From assembly GCF_047511655.1 (NCBI RefSeq), contig NC_133400.1:34550001-34614000 (forward strand): DNA of 64,000 nucleotides, read 5' to 3'. Below the pieces are notes generated by a model, which did no database searches, was not told the DNA's origin, and saw only the letters and a list, made by a program, of their open reading frames with translations. The position numbers and the translations under genes are program-made. Positions 11,477 to 22,134 of this stretch are shown here, in pieces; position 1 is the first letter of the stretch; every line of letters starts with the position of its first letter. The DNA comes from Castor canadensis (lineage: Eukaryota; Chordata; Mammalia; Rodentia; Castoridae).

Positions 11477-12730
11477 TCATTGCTATCAGATGGTGTGAAC
11501 TTCTGAGACCTATAGCCACCGGAGGAATCTCACAAATGCTATGTTCAGCAAAAGAAACCACACACAAGATGCTTGCAAGTACGTGTTTATGTTCTGTGTT
11601 CCTTTAACACGGTATTTAGGAATAGGCAAAAAATCTCCTCCAAGGATACACAGGAACTGTGGTTGCAAGGGGGATGGAGGGGCATAATCCAGCCGATAGA
11701 ACCACGAGGAACTTCCCGGAGAAAGAAAAATCTTTTATTGAAAATTGTAAGAACTTCGGCAAATGCCACAATGCACCCCAAATACAACAATAATAGAATA
11801 ATAATAATAATAATTTTTAAAGTTTTATAGCTTCATGGAGGTGGGGGTTACCTGAATTTTGCCCATTCATGAAATCTCAAGCTGTAGACTTAAGATCTAT
11901 ACATTTCACTGTCTGTAAGTTATTCCTCAATTTTAAAATAATACTAACTCCACCCACATGTTCAGAGCAGCTCCCCTTTGGCATAGGCAGCTGCCTCCCA
12001 GCTCCCAGGTCACTGCTTCGTGTGTCCGCCTGTGAAGATAAGAAGGCGCAGGCAGATGCTGTCAATTACCTGGCCTTTCAAGTGAGCCTCTGGCCTCACA
12101 TCTAGCTCAATCTCCAACATCCAGCTCGAGCCAATAAAAGCCAAATAAAATCACAAAGGTCTAATTTGGTGGTCAGTGCTCTGACAGACTGCACAAGAGG
12201 AGGCTGGGGGCAGGACAAGAACTGGCTTGGAGTCTGGGGCAGAGAGGGTTGCTGACCATGTCTCTATGCACATACCAGGACAGGGAGGGGGAAGACCACC
12301 CTCTCCACACAGCTAACTCCTCTGCTCTGGTTAAGGCTGGAGCAGGTTCTGGACAAATCTTTCAGCTTGGTTTGTTCTGCTAAACAACAAGGAGGCACCA
12401 TCTTCCCTGCCAACCAGCAACCAAAGCCAGAACCAAGTTCATGGCTGACTCACAAGTATAGAAACTTCAGGTACGAATCTGAGCTTCTATGGTCCAGGCT
12501 CTCATGGGAACCAATTGGGCCTTGGCAAGTGTGTAGGGGAACAGAACCCATCCAAAATATTGCTGAGGGTGGACAGAGACCTCCACCAGAAGCCCCTGGT
12601 AACTCTAGGTGAGGAAATTTTAAAGCTCCCAGCCCTGTTACTTTGTCTAAAACCCTACTATTGAAGACAGGTATTTCTTTGAGTTATAAGGGCTCATAGG
12701 TCTCTATTTTAATAACACCTTGTCTCATAT
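11477..12730. other. Intergenic with a short (AAT)n tract
   Basis: A small A/T repeat (AAT-type, near 11787-11813) is visible. Otherwise no exon, RNA gene or assigned repeat. Confidence 0.4.
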
Positions 12731-12742
12731 GTCAGGGAGTGA

Positions 12743-13042
12743 CTTTTATTTTTTTCAGTACTGGGGGTTGAACTCAGGACCTCAACACTTGCTAGGTAAG
12801 CTTTCTACCACTTGGGCTATACTGCCAGCCCTTTTTGCTTTCATTATTTTTCAAATAGGGTCTCATTTTTTATGTCATCCCTTAGCTGGGATGACAGACA
12901 TGTACCACCACTCCCAGTTTTTTGTTGTTTAAGATGGGGTCTTGCTAACTGTTTCCTAGACTGGCCTCAAACCATGATCCTCCTGATCTCTGACTCCCAA
13001 GTAGCTAGGATTACAGGTGTGAGCCACCTCCCTCAGCAGGGG
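12743..13042 (-). repeat. Composite ID + B1 SINE
   Basis: In reverse: ID half 'actgggggttgaactcagga' and 'taccacttgggctatactgc', then B1 half 'aaaccatgatcctcctgatc' and 'gtagctaggattacaggtgt'. It is about 300 bp, longer than most copies, with an extra B1-like middle segment, like the copy at 62775-63065. Confidence 0.8.
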
Positions 13043-13239
13043 CAGAGAGTAACATTTTAAAGTCTTACATCTTAGGGGAAGGAGGCACAGGTGAAAGATA
13101 TGAATCAGGAAGACCTCTGAGTGGTGGGCCTCACTTTCTCCATCTGTGAAATAGGGTGGCAGAATTAGATGGCCACTCAGATTAAAGAAAAAAGGAGAGT
13201 CTGCCTTTCCCACTCCTTATCTCTGCCCCTTGGCCACAG

Positions 13240-14160
13240 ATTTCCAACTGGCAACTCTGCGAGTTGAATTCAGCTAACAGATCTGTTTGGTTTGGCCTGA
13301 GGAGTGTTTTCAGAGAATTTGGGCCAACATTAAAAAATGGAGATATTTCACATCTTTAAAATGTCAACTGTCTTGCTTCTTTTGGAAAACAGGAAGCTCT
13401 GATGGCATAGTGCCCACATCCCACATGGTGACAATTGTTAGGCACCAAGGCCTGCTGCCCCATTTTGATATGGCACACAAATTTGCCTCAGCCTCCCCAA
13501 TCCTTACCGTTCTCTTCCATCCCACTTGACCCATTCCCTTTTTTTGCCTGATCTTTGCATGTATCTCAGTTGATGATCCCAGTCCTGACTGGTCCTGGCT
13601 CTCCCAGCACAGTGAATGAGGAGGGACCCCAAGTCCCAGTGCTCTAACTGCCTCAGCTCCCTGTTTGGAAGGCCAGAGAAGAGCTGGGGCAAGTGTGATG
13701 CTGAGAGCTCTTTGAAGATGATGCCATGGGATTATTTTGCTAAACATAAAAACCCAAAGGCAGCAGAGCCACTGATGCGTTTTTGCAAATTCCAGCAAAT
13801 TAAAAAAATGTGTGTGCAGAATTCAATGGGAGCATGGGCTGGCTTTGATGAAAGTATAAATTGTCAGCCCAGACAAAGCAGCAGATTAACTGGTAGGGGC
13901 TACTGGTAGGGGCTCCAGGATGTTGCTCCCACAAGCAGGCTCCTTGTGTCTGTGACAAGACACGCGCTCTGGCCCTTATCTGCAGCCAGATGTGCTGCTG
14001 CGGCCAGCAGCAGGCCTGGAGCAGGACTTGAAATAGCTCAGCAGCAAATGTCAAAACTGTTTGATCTGCTTTTAGAAAATCACCTTTCAAGGCACTGGAA
14101 GATACCCGACACTTTGCAAAGAGATTAGAAAGTTTTCAGCTGACTCGGAAAAAGAGACCA
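13240..14160. promoter_or_regulatory. Repeat-poor block, candidate distal regulatory element
   Basis: About 0.9 kb contains no recognisable transposon while both flanks do. Motifs visible by eye: TCF/LEF-type CTTTGAA (13710-13716) and CTTTGATG (13843-13850), GGATTA (13729-13734), an octamer-like TTTGCAAAT (13782-13790) and a GATA-type TTATCT (13976-13981). Single motifs are common by chance. The call rests on motif clustering in a repeat-free block and needs conservation data. Open frames here (62-144 codons, both strands) show no domain. Confidence 0.3.
13889..13914 (+). repeat. Tandem 13-bp duplication
   Basis: The unit actggtaggggct is present twice head to tail (13889-13901 and 13902-13914) with no mismatch. 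It lies inside the repeat-poor block. Confidence 0.95.
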
Positions 14161-14164
14161 GGCC

Positions 14165-14815
14165 AGATTGACTGTGAGGAAGCAGGAGAGTGACCCCAGA
14201 GGTGCTGATGAAAGCGTTGGAAGCCAGTGGCTTCACTTTAAAAGTGAAGAGTGAGTTCCCCCATGGTCTCAGCTGCCTGCCCCTGACCTTGGCATTTGGG
14301 ACGGGATGGTCCCATGGCAGCTTTCCTTCCTGAATTCTCTGGAGAGAAGATGGTTACAGCCAGGGTTACCACTGAAAGCAACTGGGAAGTCCTATCCATC
14401 AGCATTCGGCCAGTCACTAATAGCCTGATCCGCCATCCCAACCATGGAAGCCATGGGGAGCCACTAAGAACTCAGGAAAGGTCCTGGGCTGATAGACCAG
14501 AAGGATGGGGTCAGATCAGTAGACACAAGGTGACTTGTGACATGCTGGGATGGGACAGGCAACCATGACCACTACCCAGCTTTTTGCCCACCAGGTCTTC
14601 CATCACTGTCCCTCCCTACCTTAGGAACTATCCTTGCTGCTCTGGACACTCCATTGTAGCTGCTTTCCATCTGATCTTCCCTGGGTCCCTCCCGATCCTC
14701 CCTGCGGGGCTGGGAAGGGGGGAGCGTCAGCTTGCTCATCGCAAAACTTTTCTGCTCTTCTGCCTTCTTGCCACCTACAAGACAAAGATCGTGCCATTCA
14801 AACATCCAGTCTTTC
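14165..14815. other. Intergenic, no recognised feature
   Basis: No exon, RNA gene or assigned repeat. Open frames of 67-90 codons on both strands overlap each other and show no domain. Confidence 0.4.
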
Positions 14816-14819
14816 CTTA

Positions 14820-14985
14820 ACAGCAGTGACTTTTATTGTGCCTTACTGTATTTCAATCATGTGCCAAGTGCTTTTACATAGGTAAACTAATTTAACACAC
14901 AGTATACATTGGTTTCATTTCACAGCTGAGAAAATTGAAACTTGAAAAGATCGACATACATAAAGTCATGGAGCTCATAAGTAGA
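14820..14985 (-). repeat. MIR element
   Basis: 'tcatgtgccaagtgctttta', 'gtaaactaatttaacacaca' and 'ttcacagctgagaaaattga' are reverse MIR core landmarks. Confidence 0.75.
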
Positions 14986-15337
14986 GATCAAGCTAAACTT
15001 GGTTCTTCCTGACCTAATCCCCTCACATGGGCCCCCTCTTCTTCTAAGACATTGCCAGAAAAGTCCCTCTTCTAACACCATGGCAAAGATCAGAGAGCTC
15101 TCTGAGATACTATGGAGGAGTGCATCTGTGCACCACCAGCAGCCGGTCTCCACAATGAATGAGTTTGCACTACAGTAGAAGATGATGCTTTGAAAATGTA
15201 GACTGAGGGGGGTCCTTCAGGCACAGGGCCCAGGAGATGAGAGAGTTACTCTGGTATCACATGAGGACCCCTGGAGATGGCAGGAAAGCCACACATGCTG
15301 TCAACAGTCAGAGGAAAGAATCCAGGACAGGGTGATA

Positions 15338-15763
15338 GGGTTTGGATATGAAATCTGCCCCTCCTCCCTACCATGGACTCATATGTTGAAGACTTGGTCA
15401 CTGATGAAGCAGGGTGCAAAGGTGGGGCTTTAAGAGGTATTTGGATCGTGATGGCTCTAACCTCAAGTTTAATGAGCTATTCAAGGTGGGGCCTAGTTGG
15501 AGGAAGTAGGTCACTGAAGGCATGCCTTTGAAAGGTGTGTTTTCCCCTGGCACCTCCCCGACCTCTCTCTCTCTCTTTCTCTCTCTCTCTCTGCTTCCTG
15601 GCTGCCATGAGGCAGCCTTCTCTACCCCTGCTGCCATGATGCTCTGCCTCACCACAAACCTATAGCAGTGGAGCCTGCATCCATGAGCCAAGATAACTCC
15701 CTCCTCCTTTAAGCTGACACTTACTCTGGTGTTTGTCACAGCAGTAAAAAGCTGACTAACACA
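15338..15763 (+). mobile_element. MaLR-type solo LTR
   Basis: It begins 'gggtttggatatgaaatctg' and ends 'gctgactaacacac'. Internal landmarks include 'gtggggcctagttggaggaa' and 'gtcactgaaggcatgccttt'. A (CT)n-rich patch (about 15564-15594) lies in the usual pyrimidine-rich part of the LTR. Confidence 0.75.
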
Positions 15764-15843
15764 CAGAGGTTTAGGGGTGTGGACCCATCTCTATTTCTAA
15801 AACTAAGTTAGTTGGATGGCATTAGGCAAGCTCCTGAGGCTCA

Positions 15844-15969
15844 GATTGGATCTATAAACGAGATTGGCTCTATAAACCAGACTGGATCTATAAAGCAGAT
15901 TGAATCTATTAACCAGACTGGATCTATAAACCAGACTGGATCTATAAAACAGATTGGATCTATAAAACA
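15844..15969 (+). repeat. 18-bp minisatellite, 7 units
   Basis: Seven consecutive units of 18 bp, consensus gaytggatctataaacca, start at 15844, 15862, 15880, 15898, 15916, 15934 and 15952 with one to three changes each. The unit length is a multiple of three and the array is open in one frame (Gly/Ser/Ile/Asn-Lys/Gln repeats within 15812-16006). That explains the open frame without any gene. Confidence 0.95.
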
Positions 15970-16485
15970 GGATGATAACCCTACATTGTTAATCAGGATA
16001 GGCTAGGTTATACTGATGTAACAAACAAGACTGAAGGCTCTGTAGTTTGTCAAAACAAAAGTTTATATCTTATATACATTGTGTGAACCATGAAGATCAG
16101 CAAAGGGCTGTGCTCTACTATAGTAGCCATCACCCAGGACCCAAAGTGATGAAGGGTCCCAAACTATCACCTGTAACCAGCACCTCACAACAAGGTTTCA
16201 GAGTTCTCTGCAGCAGACAAGGAGAGCTGGAGAATTTGCACCAATAACTAAATGCTTCAGCCCATAATGAGACATGTCCTTCTGCCTGACTGCATTAGCC
16301 AGAATATGCCACCAGACGCCGCCTAACTCCAAAGACTTATGAGATCATAATTTTGTCTACTCAGAAGATGAGGAAATTTGAATGAACACTAACCATGTCT
16401 CCTACATTCAGGTTGCTGTTAGCATCAAATGAAAAATGATTAGAGAATCAGTTTCAGCCATGACTCTGTACGGAGATACACACAA
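15970..16485. other. Intergenic, no recognised feature
   Basis: No exon, RNA gene or assigned repeat between the minisatellite and the next MIR. Confidence 0.4.
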
Positions 16486-16489
16486 TGTC

Positions 16490-16665
16490 AGGTCCTGGTT
16501 CCAGGAGGCTGCATATGACTTTGGGAAAATTCCTGAGCTCTTCAGTTTCCATTTTCTCATCTGTAAAATGGGACTATGAATCCCTATCCCATGTAACTAC
16601 TGTGAAAATGAGGTAAGACGATGAATGAAGCACTCTGAATATAACACCTGGTAAGTCCTTGACAG
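16490..16665 (+). repeat. MIR element
   Basis: 'gactttgggaaaattcctga', 'ttccattttctcatctgtaa' and 'aatgggactatgaatcccta' are forward MIR landmarks. Confidence 0.8.
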
Positions 16666-16992
16666 TGATCATGGGTATGCATGTAATAAGAGTGAGTTGA
16701 TCATTTTTGAGGTTGGTTGAAGAACTTATGGAGGTTCATTAAAATACTTTCCTGCCCTTCTATATGCTTTTCATATGCTTCTATATGTTTTTCATAATGG
16801 AAAGGTTTTTTTAAAAAGCTGGGACAGGTAGAGTGAAGTCACAGAAATAGAAGAGTAAGGAACTCAAACAATCCCTCCACAGAAGCAAACTTTAAACTGG
16901 CAAAAACTAAGAGTCAACCATTTTGGAACTCAAGAATCTAATCAAATATCCGTAGCCACTAGGGGAATGCTTGATGAAGAAGCAGCATTTTA

Positions 16993-17176
16993 AGCCGGGC
17001 ACCAGTGGCTCACGCCTATAATCCTAGCTACTCAGGAAGATGGTGGTTCAAAGCCAGCCTGGGCAAATAGGTCTCAGGACCCTATCTCAGAAAACCCCTC
17101 ACAGAAAGGGCTGGTGGAGTGGCTCCAAATGTAGGCCCTGGGTTCAAATCCCAGTACCACACACACACACACGCAA
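16993..17176 (+). repeat. Composite B1 + ID SINE with (CA)n tail
   Basis: B1 half 'gccgggcaccagtggctcac' and 'gctactcaggaagatggtgg', ID half 'gggctggtggagtggctcca' and 'cctgggttcaaatcccagta', then a short CA run in place of a pure A tail. Confidence 0.85.
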
Positions 17177-17915
17177 AATGGAGTAGCATTTTTGTAATCT
17201 GGTTGTCACCCCTCACTCCCCAGCTCAACGGGGGCCATTCAGTTGGCAGCCTGCATTCCTACTGTGGCTTGCTTAGAGGTGGAGGTGATGCAGACCTAAT
17301 TCTTAGAAAATTCTGAGGGTGCATTTTGATCCATCTGGCAGGTCCCTGGGGGTTCAGCATAGAGGCTGGCCTTTGTTTCACTCCCCTCAGGCTGAAGTAG
17401 CTTTCTGTGTGGCATCTGTAGAAAGCATTTAAAAACATACATTTCCTATAACCACCCAGAACAAGAACTAAACAAGGCAAGGAGCAGACAAACCCAAAAG
17501 TCTGGGAGCTAGGAAGCTACGAGAGAAAGTATGTGAGATGATAAAGGGCTTTGAAGGACTTCCACATATGCCAGGGAATTTAGAGTGACAAGCATATGCC
17601 CAGGACTGGACACATGATCAAAAAAGGCCTGAAAGAACCTGAGGCTCTCACATTTGCTTGATCTTTGGGGATCTGCACAAGCAGGGAGTGAAGGAAAGCT
17701 GAGATGGAGTTGTGTGTAGTCTGGTTTAGTACTCAAGGAATACCCAGCTTAGAGTTAATTTACAAAGAATAGGAGAGTGTTTTTCTATTTTTTGGCTCCA
17801 AGTATTTAAGGACATCTACTACAGGTCACTGGCACCACTGAGTTAAAGGACCAGAGACCTTAGTGACAACACACAATAAGGAATAGTCTTTGCAAACAGA
17901 GTTAGGCAAAGTGAT
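17177..17915. other. Intergenic, no recognised feature
   Basis: No exon, RNA gene or assigned repeat up to the target site of the first young L1. Confidence 0.4.
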
Positions 17916-17932
17916 TAAATCAATGGGTTTCT

Positions 17933-18524
17933 TTTTTTTTTAATTTTTATTTTTTTATTATTCATATGTCCATACAATGCTTAGGTCATTTCTCCCCCCC
18001 CCCACCCCCACCCTCTCCCTTACCCCCCCAACTCTGCCCCCTCCCTCTCCCCCTCACCCCCTGGATACCCGGCAGAAACTATTTTGCCCTTATCTCTAAT
18101 TTTGTTGAAGAGAGAGTATAAGCAATAATAGGAAGGAACAAGGGTTTTTGCTGGTTGAGATAAGGATAGCTATACAGGGAGTTGACTCACATTGATTTCC
18201 TGTGCATGTGTGTTACCTTCTAGGTTAATTCTTCTTGATCTAACCTTTTCTCTAGTTCCTGATCCCCTTCTCCATGGCCTCAGTTGCTTTTAAGGTATCT
18301 GCTTTAGTTCCTCTGCATTGAGGGCAATAAATGCTAGCTAATTTTTTAGGTGTCTTACCTATCATATCTCCCTTGGGTGCTCTCGCTTTTAGCATGTGAT
18401 CAAAGTCCAGTCCCCTTGTTGTGTTTGCCCTTGATCTAATGTCCGCATATGAGGGAGAACATAGGATTTTTGGTCTTTTGGGCCAGGCTAACCTCACTCA
18501 GAATGATGTTCTCCAATTCCATCC
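17933..18524 (-). mobile_element. Young 5'-truncated L1, copy 1
   Basis: In reverse: poly(A) tail as T run at the left, a 3' UTR with a C-rich (G-rich on the L1 strand) block near 17994-18062, then the end of ORF2 reading leftward (peptides such as FGLLGQ on the opposite strand and MRLAWPKRPKILCSPSYADI on the sense strand). Perfect 15-bp TSDs aatcaatgggtttct lie at 17918-17932 and 18525-18539. The copy is severely 5'-truncated and cannot mobilise itself. Confidence 0.95.
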
Positions 18525-18767
18525 AATCAATGGGTTTCTGAAGCCATCACAATCAACTACAGAAAGTCCTGGGAGTGGGGGGAATCTGATTTCCAGATCT
18601 ATCATATTATAATATTTAAACTGTCTACTTTTAATTTAAAAATCATAAGTCATAAAGGAAATAGGAAGGTATATCTCCTTCACAAGAAAAAAATATATTG
18701 CCAAAAATGGTCCCTGAAGAAGCTCAGATATTGGACTTACTAGATAAGACTTTAAGTCAGTTATCTT

Positions 18768-18975
18768 TTTCTTTTTTCTTGGCAATACTGGAGTTAGAAC
18801 TCAGGGCTAGGCAGGCACTCTACCACTTGAGCCACTCCACCAGCCATTTTTGTGTTGGGTATTTTCAAGATAGGGTCTCATGCACTATTTGCCCAGGCTG
18901 GCTTTAAACCAAGATCCTCTTGATCTCTGCCTCCTGAGTAGTTAGGATTACAGGTGTGAGCCACCAGCACCTGGA
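18768..18975 (-). repeat. Composite ID + B1 SINE with TSD
   Basis: Reverse ID half ('ggcactctaccacttgagcc') plus B1 half ('tgcccaggctggctttaaac', 'gtagttaggattacaggtgt'). The direct repeat taagtcagttatctt at 18753-18767 and 18976-18990 bounds the whole composite, so both halves moved as one unit. Confidence 0.95.
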
Positions 18976-19242
18976 TAAGTCAGTTATCTTAAATATGCTC
19001 AATTAGATCAAGGAAACCATGGACAAAGAACTAAAAGAAACCAAAGAAAAATTCATGAACAAATAGAGCAGATCAATAAAGAGATAGACATTATTAAAAG
19101 GAACCAAATAGAAATTCTGGGACTGAAAAGTATAATAGGTAAAATGAAAATTTTACTAGAGAGAGTTAATAGCAGATTTAGCAGGCAGATGAAAGTACCA
19201 CAAACTTGAAAATAAGGCAACTGAAACTATCCAATCTGCTGT

Positions 19243-19331
19243 GGACTGAATTATGTCCCCCCACTCACCCAAATTCATATTTTGAAACCCAAACCCCCAT
19301 TGTGACTATATCTGGAGTTACACCCTGGTCT
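19243..19331 (+). mobile_element. MLT1-type LTR 5' fragment
   Basis: 'tggactgaattatgtccccc' followed by 'caaattcatattttgaaacc' and 'ttgtgactatatctggagtt' is the start of an MLT1-class LTR. Confidence 0.6.
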
Positions 19332-19411
19332 TCATACTATGAATTCATTCTATGACCCTAATATCACTCTCATACCAAAATCACACAAATACAGTAAGAA
19401 AAGAAAACTAC

Positions 19412-19535
19412 AGGGCTGGGCATGGTGACACACGCCTGTAATCTAAGCACTTGGGAGGTGGACACACAAGGATTGTGCATTTGAGACCAGCCTAAGCTAC
19501 ATAGTGAGACCCTATTTCAAAGAAAAAAGAGAAAA
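19412..19535 (+). repeat. B1-type SINE
   Basis: 'gggctgggcatggtgacaca', 'agcacttgggaggtggacac' and 'acatagtgagaccctatttc', inside old L1 sequence. Confidence 0.9.
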
Positions 19536-20642
19536 AAACTACATACCATGACCAAGTGGGATTTATCCCTGGAGTGCAAAGATGGTTCAATAATAGAAAA
19601 ACCTAGCCATGTACTACACCACAATAACAATGTGAGAAAATCATGTCATGCCTCAACTAATGCAGAAAAAGCACTTGCAAAATCCTTTCATGATGAAAGC
19701 ACTCAATAAGATAGTAATAGAATAGAGCTTCCCCAATATAATAACAGCTATATATAAAATTCCATAGCTAACATCATATTCAGTGGTAAAAGATGAAAGT
19801 TTTTCTCCTTAGAGAAGGAAGATAAGGAGACGTGCTTTCATCACTTCTACACAACTTAGTACTGGAAGTACTATCCACAGATTGATTAAGCAATAAAAAT
19901 ATTTAAAGGGATCCAAACTAGCATCAACAATAAATAATACCAAAAAATTAATAAAACAACTTCATTTATAACAGCAACTAAAAGAATAAGACACTCAGGA
20001 ACAAATGTAACCAAGGAAGTGAGAGATTTATACACTGAAAACTATAAAACATTGCTGAAAGAACAAATATGGCCTAAATAAACAGAAAGACAACCTGCAT
20101 TTGTGGGTTGAAATGCTCAATTTTGTTAAGATGACAGTACCTAAAACAATTCAGTGAAATCCTTATGTTAAAAAAAAATCCCAATTGTGATTTTGCCAAG
20201 ACAGAAATTTTAATCTAAAATTCATATGAAATTTAAAGGACCTCATTCACATACTCAAAACAATCTTGAAAAAGAAGAACAAAGTTTGAGGATTCACTCT
20301 TCCTGCTTTCAAAAGAAGATTATAGTAATCAAAATAGTACTGTACTGGCAGAAAGACAGATATGTCAATCAATGGAGTAGAACAAAGAGCCTAGAATTAA
20401 GCCCTCACATATATGGTCAATTGATTTATTGCAAGGATGCCAAGGCCATTCAATGGAGAAAGGACAATCTTTTCAACAAATGGTGCTGGGAAAACTGGAC
20501 ATGCAAAAGAATGAAATTGGACCCTTGCCTTATGCCATGTACAGTATGGATCAAAGACTTAAATTTAAAAGCTGAAAGTGTAAAACTGTTAGACAACCCA
20601 AATGCCCATTCATAGATGAGAGGAGAAACAAATTGCAGTATA

Positions 20643-21086
20643 ATAGTCCTCCCTTATCCACAAGGGAAACATTTCAAGGCCCCCAGTGGGGGCTGGAAGA
20701 ATGGCTCAAGTGGTAGAGCACCTGCCTAGCAAGCATGACACCTTGAGTTCAAACCCCAGTACTGCCAAAAAAAAAAAAAAAAAAAAAAAACACCTCCAGT
20801 GGATGCCTGAAGCCACAGATATTACCAAGCCCTATAAATACTATGTATTTCCTATACATACATAGCTATGATGAAGTTTAACTTATAAGCTAGGCAGAGT
20901 AGGAGATTAGCAATGACTAATAAAATAGAATAATTATAATAATTTTAACTATAATAAGAAGTTATTTAAAATTTATGAATTGGTTCTGGAATTTTCCACT
21001 TAACATTTTCAGATCACAGTTGACCTCAGGTCACTGAAACCTCAGAAAGTGAAACCTTGGATAAGGCGAAGGGGGGGGACTATTGT
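20643..21086 (+). mobile_element. Tigger-type (TcMar) DNA transposon fragment, SINE-split
   Basis: 'cctcccttatccacaaggga' and 'gtggatgcctgaagccacag' at the left and 'gaaaccttggataaggcgaa' at the right are partly inverted ends of a non-autonomous Tigger-like element. 'ctatgatgaagtttaactta' lies inside. It sits within old L1 sequence and carries an ID SINE. No transposase frame remains. Confidence 0.7.
20692..20790 (+). repeat. ID-like tRNA-derived SINE
   Basis: 'gggggctggaagaatggctc', 'gtagagcacctgcctagcaa' and 'gttcaaaccccagtactgcc' with a poly(A) tail of about 22. It is inserted in the Tigger fragment. Confidence 0.95.
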
Positions 21087-21460
21087 ATATATATCTACAA
21101 TATTATTCAGCCATAAAAAGGAATGAAGCACTGATGCAATGTTGCCACATGGATGAATGTTGAAAACATGTTAAGTGACAAGCCAGACTCAAAAGGTCAC
21201 ATATGGTATGATTCCATTTATATGAAATATCCAGCATAGGTAAATGCAGGCAGACAGTAAGCAGAAATGTGGTTGCCAGGGACTGGTGTGCGAAAGAATG
21301 GGAAGTGATTGTTTAATGGGTGCAGAGTTTCAGTTTGGATGGTGGTGATGGTTGCCCCATATTGTCTTGTGCCAAATGCTACAGAATCTTTTGCTTAAAA
21401 TGTTCATTAATGTTATGTGAATTCCATCTAAAAAACAAAACCTGGAAGACAGACTTTATC

Positions 21461-22130
21461 ATCTCTATTTATTGCTGAGAAATCTGATGTCCCATTTGGC
21501 ATGTAAGTTGCTCAAAGTCCCACAGGCCTTTCTTAGTGGCCAAGGTCAAGAGACAAAGCTTCTGACTCTAAGGTTAGTCATGTTAAGCTTCAGCCTCAGG
21601 GGAAGACATAAAATTAGGAGGGTGGGGAAGAGGTGAGACAAGTTGTAGACTCCACATGGGTTTTATGGACCTGGTGGGTTTTTTGTTGTTTTATCTTGTT
21701 TTGTTTTTAAAGATTTTCCAAGGGCACACTCACCATTACACATGTATTTCTTGTACAGTTGCCAAAGTGTTGAATGAATTCCATAACCTGACTATAATCC
21801 CTGGCAACAGGTCCTAAAGAGCTGGTGGGCCACCAGCATGGAGGGTCTCATGCACTGTGGCAAAGCTATCACCCAAGCCTCTCTCAGGTTGCTGCCCCTG
21901 TGGGGGCTGTAAAGTCAGCCTTTCCCAGCATGGCCCATTTCTTTCTACCTCAGTCACTGCCTCTGTATTTTTGCTGTTTGTGACCAGACTATTAAGAGAT
22001 CTAAAGGTTTTTTTTATATATCCTGGAATATTTTGAGGTTTTTTGAAGACATGTTTGAAACAGACTGAAAAAATAGAATAGGAAAATGAACTTCCATAAA
22101 TTGGTATCTTGATTTGACATATTTGCTTCA
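21461..22130. other. Intergenic, no recognised feature
   Basis: No exon, RNA gene or assigned repeat. Confidence 0.4.
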
Positions 22131-22134
22131 GCTA

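Larger units (their letters stand above)
19000..21460 (+). mobile_element. Old L1 (ORF1 to 3' end), broken by other elements
   Basis: ORF1-like sequence (19000-19240, Lys/Glu-rich with 'gaaccaaatagaaattctgg') is followed by ORF2-like parts (19332-20640, including 'gggatttatccctggagtgc' and a 129-codon remnant at 20226-20615). The L1 3' part ('attattcagccataaaaagg', 'ggttgccagggactggtgtg') resumes at about 21090-21460. An MLT LTR piece, a B1 SINE and a Tigger element are embedded. Coding frames are broken by stops and shifts, so it is inactive. Confidence 0.8.

Noticed and set aside
15844..15969. CRISPR-like array
   Set aside because: The units are directly adjacent without spacers, and the genome is mammalian. 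It is a minisatellite.
15812..16006. Repetitive 64-codon frame with Gly-Ser-Ile repeats
   Set aside because: It is the translation of the 18-bp minisatellite. A unit length divisible by three keeps it open.
20226..20615. 129-codon open frame on the + strand
   Set aside because: It is a remnant of ORF2 in an old L1, bounded by broken frames.
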